NCBI RefSeq assembly: GCF_001667115.1
Contig: NZ_LZIJ01000124.1
Location: 1-64,000 of the forward strand
Source: Mycobacterium sp. 852002-51163_SCH5372311
GTDB taxonomy: Bacteria; Actinomycetota; Actinomycetes; Mycobacteriales; Mycobacteriaceae
DNA length: 64,000 nt
Reading direction: 5' to 3'
Below are positions 60,911 to 64,000 of the stretch, in pieces. Under the pieces are notes generated by a model. The model was not told the origin of the DNA. It saw nothing but the letters and a program-made list of their open reading frames with translations, and searched no databases. Position 1 is the stretch's first letter; each line of letters begins with the position of its first letter. The translations under genes were made by a program, and so were the position numbers.

Positions 60911-62416
60911 TCAGCGTGCCAGCGAGAAGCCGTCCCAGGCCATCCGGCGGTGCTGGTGCGGGTCGAACTCGACGCGGCACTTGCGGTCGAAAACCATCAC
61001 GGCACGGTCGGTTCGGGTGTAGGCCGGCCAGTCGTCGCCGGGAATCCCGGTGCGGCTGAACGCCTGCCACCGTCGCTGTACCTGATTGCTGACCCGCAAC
61101 GCGGTGCGCCGATCGGCCGCCGCGGTGAGCAACGCGCCGAACCTGGTGCGGTAGATGTCGAAGACGGCGAACAGTTCGGTGGCGTGGGTCGCTCCGAACC
61201 CTGACCAGCGCAACGTCCGCGGGGCGTAGTCATATCGATACAGATAGGTGGGCGCGTGGTCGCCGTGCGCCTCGGCAATTTGCCACGCCGCCGAGCTGAA
61301 GGCGAAGTCACCGCCGAGCTGGATGCAGGCCGACGACGCGGGGTAATCCGGGTAGGCGGCGGTAATGCGTTGGCGGGCATCGGGTTCGGCGTCGGCGAGC
61401 AGTTCTTCGACCATCGATTCGTTGGTCGGCAGCATTGGCAGGAAGCGGGTGAACAACCGGCCCTCTTCGGCGTTGGTGCCCACAATGAGCGGTACTGGGT
61501 GCGCGCTTCCGGAGCGCATCGCCTCGACCGGGTCCATCGGCAGCATGTCATCGCCGAAGACGGGACCAATCGGAAAGGCGCCCAACCTCTTTTGCATGCC
61601 CTGGTCGATCAGACGGTGTTGCGCTTCCACCAGTTGCGCGGCGGATGCCCGCATCAGCACGTCGGCGGCGTCGTCCTTGCGCGCGCCGAGCAGCTCGGCG
61701 AACCGGTTCGCGAACTCCGCCGCAATCTCTCTGGACCGCACCAGTCCCGACGCCGGGCTCTCCGAGATCGCCTGGGCGAATAGCCCTTTGGCGGCGGGCA
61801 CCGCCAGCAACGTGGCGGTGATACACGCGCCCGCGCTCTCGCCGAAGATGGTGACATTGTCCGGATCGCCGCCGAATCCCGCGATGTTGTCCCGGACCCA
61901 CTGCAACGCCAGCACCAAATCCCGCAGGTACAAGTTGCTGTCGAAGGTGATCTCCGGTGTTGACAGCGACGACAGATCCAAACATCCCAGCGCGCCGAGC
62001 CGGTAGTTCACGGACACGTAGACACAACCGCGGCGGGCCAGCGCGGCACCGTCGTAGAGCGGTGTTGCCGAGCTACCCAGGAAATACCCGCCGCCGTGGA
62101 TGAAGACCATGACCGGCAGGGGTTCGCGGGCGGTGGCTTCGGGTGTGACCACGTTGAGGGTCAGGCAGTCCTCGCTCATCGGCTGGTACCTGCCCACACC
62201 GAGCATCGTGTAGCGGCGTTGCTGGGGCGCGCAGTTGCCGAAGCCGTGGCAGTGGCGAACGCCGGACCAGGGCTGGGCAGGTTGTGGCGCCGCGAGTCGC
62301 AGCGGCCCGATCGGTGGCCGTGCGTAGGGGATGGATCGCCATCGGTTCACGCCGTCGCGGGTGAACCCTTCGACGATGCCGGACGCTGTGTGTGCGCGGA
62401 CTGTGCGCTCGTGCAT
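60911..62416 (-). CDS. lipT: Type B carboxylesterase LipT
   Basis: A 501-residue serine esterase of the carboxylesterase/cholinesterase fold. HGGG (107-110) is the oxyanion hole; the nucleophile is Ser194 in FGESAGA; the acid and His are C-terminal (NAEEGRLFTRF, GATHATELFAVF). From its neighbours (pncA and lppI) it is Rv2045c (lipT). No signal peptide, so it is intracellular. ATG of MHERTV; an extra 35 upstream codons are improbable. It is divergent from lppI over 80 bases. Confidence 0.92.
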   Translation of the reverse strand: MHERTVRAHTASGIVEGFTRDGVNRWRSIPYARPPIGPLRLAAPQPAQPWSGVRHCHGFGNCAPQQRRYTMLGVGRYQPMSEDCLTLNVVTPEATAREPLPVMVFIHGGGYFLGSSATPLYDGAALARRGCVYVSVNYRLGALGCLDLSSLSTPEITFDSNLYLRDLVLALQWVRDNIAGFGGDPDNVTIFGESAGACITATLLAVPAAKGLFAQAISESPASGLVRSREIAAEFANRFAELLGARKDDAADVLMRASAAQLVEAQHRLIDQGMQKRLGAFPIGPVFGDDMLPMDPVEAMRSGSAHPVPLIVGTNAEEGRLFTRFLPMLPTNESMVEELLADAEPDARQRITAAYPDYPASSACIQLGGDFAFSSAAWQIAEAHGDHAPTYLYRYDYAPRTLRWSGFGATHATELFAVFDIYRTRFGALLTAAADRRTALRVSNQVQRRWQAFSRTGIPGDDWPAYTRTDRAVMVFDRKCRVEFDPHQHRRMAWDGFSLAR

Positions 62417-62496
62417 ATCCCCGACGGTAGCCGACACTGCGTATGCAAAGCGTTCGGGAGCGCCGCAAATCCGCCCGCGGCGGTTAGCCTGGCGGG

Positions 62497-63198
62497 ATGC
62501 GGATCGCCGCGCTGGTCGCACTGTCGTTGCTGGTTGCCGGATGCTCGCACCCGGTCGGCGACCGTTCCGGGCAGCCGCAAACCAGCGTTCCCACTTCCCC
62601 TACCAGGGCTTCCGCCAGCGGGACGGCGAGTAAACCGGCGACGCCATCGGCCGCACCCGCCGCCGGAGCGCCGATCTCCGACGTCATTGCCTGGATCGAG
62701 GCTGGTCATTCCGTCGACCCCGGCGGTTACCACAGCGCGAGCCGGGCCGGCATCAGCACCCAGCTCGGCACCGACATCGCGTTCGTTCTGCCATCGGGGC
62801 AATCCGACACGGGCCGGCCGGTGACCTGCATGACGGACTCCAAACACACCGACGGCACGCTGTCCTGCCTGATCAGCCTGAACAGTCCTCCGCCCAAACC
62901 CGAGACGGCGTACGGCGACTGGAAGAGCGGCTGGGTGGACTTCGACGGCATCATCCTGCAGGTGGGGTCGGTGCGCGCCGATCCAGGCCCGTTCCTGTAC
63001 GGCGACGGGTCGCAATTGGCAGCCGGCGACTCGCTGGCGTTCGGTGACTACCGTTGCCGCGCCGATCGGGCCGGGGTTTTCTGCGTCAACTACGCCCACC
63101 AGTCGGCCGCGCGGTTCAGCAGCGCCGGCATCGAGCCGTTCGGTTGCCTGCGGTCGGTGCCGCCACCCGACGGCGTCGGCATCGCGTTCAGCTGCTGA
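62497..63198 (+). CDS. lppI: Lipoprotein LppI
   Basis: A 233-residue secreted lipoprotein. Signal peptide with lipobox LVAGC (Cys16), then a Ser/Thr/Pro/Ala-rich linker (about 17-55) and a mature domain with cysteine pairs (CMTDSKHTDGTLSCL, CRADRAGVFC, and CLRSVPPPDGVGIAFSC). It matches Rv2046. Function unknown; it is anchored in the outer leaflet of the inner membrane. ATG start. Its end overlaps the convergent PEP-utilising gene by 11 bases. Confidence 0.92.
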   Translation: MRIAALVALSLLVAGCSHPVGDRSGQPQTSVPTSPTRASASGTASKPATPSAAPAAGAPISDVIAWIEAGHSVDPGGYHSASRAGISTQLGTDIAFVLPSGQSDTGRPVTCMTDSKHTDGTLSCLISLNSPPPKPETAYGDWKSGWVDFDGIILQVGSVRADPGPFLYGDGSQLAAGDSLAFGDYRCRADRAGVFCVNYAHQSAARFSSAGIEPFGCLRSVPPPDGVGIAFSC

Positions 63199-64000
63199 GC
63201 GTGGAGTTGTGGGAGTTCTCGCTAGCTGCCGGTTCGAGCACATGGATCTCGCCGGTGCTGCCGTCGACCTCGATGAGCGCTCCCGGTGGCAGGTGCCGAG
63301 TGGCTCCCTGCACGTCCACCACGCACGGAAACCCGAACTCGCGCGCGACCACGGCGGCGTGCGACATCGGGCCGCCCAGTTCGGTCACCACGGCCGCCGC
63401 GTAGCAGAAGGCGGCGGTGTATCCGACATCGGTGACCTCGGCGACGAGGATCTCGCCGGGCAGCAGGTCGTCGATGGTCTCGGGCCGCACGATCCGCACC
63501 CGGCCGCGTACCCGGCCCCCGCACACGCCGACACCGCGCAGCGTGTCCCCGGCGGTCAGCGCCGGCGACGACGGGATCGACGGCTGCCAGCTTCCGCTGA
63601 ATACCGTGGGGGGAACGACGGCGGTCAGCCTGCGTTGTTCGACACGCCGGCGGGCCACCAATTCAGTGACGTCTGCTGGGAGCCGATCGAATTCGTCCAG
63701 CTCGTCGACCAACAGGTAGAACACGTCGTCCGGTTTGGCGAAGACACCGGCGTCAGCCGACCGGCGTCCGTATTCGCGCAGCAGTCCGCGTAGCACCCAG
63801 ATCGCGCGCACCATCTTGTCGCGACGGGCTTCCCGGTCGCGCAGCTGACGTGCGGCCAGCGTCGCAACGGGCTTGGCGCGCAACGGAATCACCGGGTGTC
63901 GTGGTTCCGGTGCCGGTGGCGCGCTCAATGCCTTGGCCACCATCCGCACCAGCAGTTCGGGGTCGTCGGCGTAGCTGGTCGACAGCATCTCGACTTCCGC
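63188..64000 (-). CDS. PEP-utilising enzyme-like protein, C-terminal part (Rv2047c-type, cut by window edge)
   Basis: At least 270 residues from the C-terminus; the gene begins beyond the right edge. The end is a swivelling phosphohistidine domain: GVCGGRVRGRVRIVRPETIDDLLPGEILVAEV and GGPMSHAAVVAREFGFPCVVDV, with the phospho-acceptor His, then PGALIEVDGSTGEIHVL. This is the signature of PEP synthase, PPDK and rifamycin phosphotransferase. M. tuberculosis Rv2047c combines such a domain with an epimerase part. The substrate cannot be judged from this fragment. Confidence 0.85.
   Translation of the reverse strand, partial: AEVEMLSTSYADDPELLVRMVAKALSAPPAPEPRHPVIPLRAKPVATLAARQLRDREARRDKMVRAIWVLRGLLREYGRRSADAGVFAKPDDVFYLLVDELDEFDRLPADVTELVARRRVEQRRLTAVVPPTVFSGSWQPSIPSSPALTAGDTLRGVGVCGGRVRGRVRIVRPETIDDLLPGEILVAEVTDVGYTAAFCYAAAVVTELGGPMSHAAVVAREFGFPCVVDVQGATRHLPPGALIEVDGSTGEIHVLEPAASENSHNSTLSS

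Overview
The window is high-GC DNA whose products read as a slow-growing, non-tuberculous Mycobacterium. Diagnostic proteins are a CFP21-type cutinase, an Rv1987-type cellulose-binding protein, a WhiB4-like WhiB protein, DosR-type universal stress proteins, PncA, LipT and LppI. From memory of M. tuberculosis H37Rv, many anchors belong to the Rv1984c-Rv2047c stretch (cfp21, Rv1987, Rv2001, Rv2034/Rv2035, the Rv2038c-Rv2041c sugar ABC transporter, Rv2042c, pncA, lipT, lppI, Rv2047c). Here they are interleaved with many catabolic and accessory genes, and the hspX/dosT cluster is not present between them. Species cannot be fixed from the sequence alone. Layout: 1-9.5 kb holds the end of an IS481-family element abutting cfp21, an aldehyde dehydrogenase, a WhiB gene, a CitE-like lyase, a cyclic-nucleotide-binding protein, a membrane-PPOX fusion, an anti-sigma-like ATPase and a P450 with a palindrome array upstream. 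9.8-17.5 kb holds the CBM2 protein, then a nearly continuous minus-strand set (alpha/beta hydrolase, two SDRs, PadR, SGNH hydrolase, FadE5-like dehydrogenase, HxlR), with a divergent TetR gene at its head. 17.5-25.9 kb is accessory: a MazEF-like toxin-antitoxin pair, a 13E12-type DUF222/HNH gene, an ArsR-SRPBCC-VOC operon, a KmtR-CDF metal-efflux operon with a start-codon-spanning operator, and a low-GC island with a large phenylalanine-rich pentapeptide-repeat membrane protein. 25.9-36 kb carries an orphan N-acetylglutaminylglutamine synthetase gene, TetR-controlled flavoenzyme genes, a Ddn-like gene with an apparent nonsense codon, hchA, a TPR protein and an acyl-CoA dehydrogenase. 36-41 kb has an epimerase, a flavoprotein and an acyl-ACP thioesterase facing a TetR-diiron protein pair. 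41-47 kb has an acyltransferase and a TetR-controlled aromatic ring-cleavage operon (extradiol dioxygenase, FAH-family hydrolase, MhpA-like hydroxylase). 47-64 kb is the conserved block: two universal stress proteins, a DUF3097 protein, the four-gene sugar ABC transporter ending in a 23-bp-arm hairpin, an ECF41-type sigma factor divergent from a DoxX gene, the Rv2042c-like gene and pncA, a DoxX protein with an 11-residue-repeat tail, gluconokinase, a kinase/CrtC-like fusion, lipT, lppI and the C-terminal part of an Rv2047c-like PEP-utilising protein. The genes work as small local circuits. At least seven regulators (TetR, ArsR, KmtR and ECF41 types) sit beside their presumed targets with visible palindromes or promoter motifs in the gap. 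The most unusual items are the pentapeptide-repeat island, the DoxX-hendecad protein, the KmtR operator covering both the -10 element and the start codon, the extradiol operon with paired operators, and the long hairpin that encodes the end of the ABC ATPase gene.
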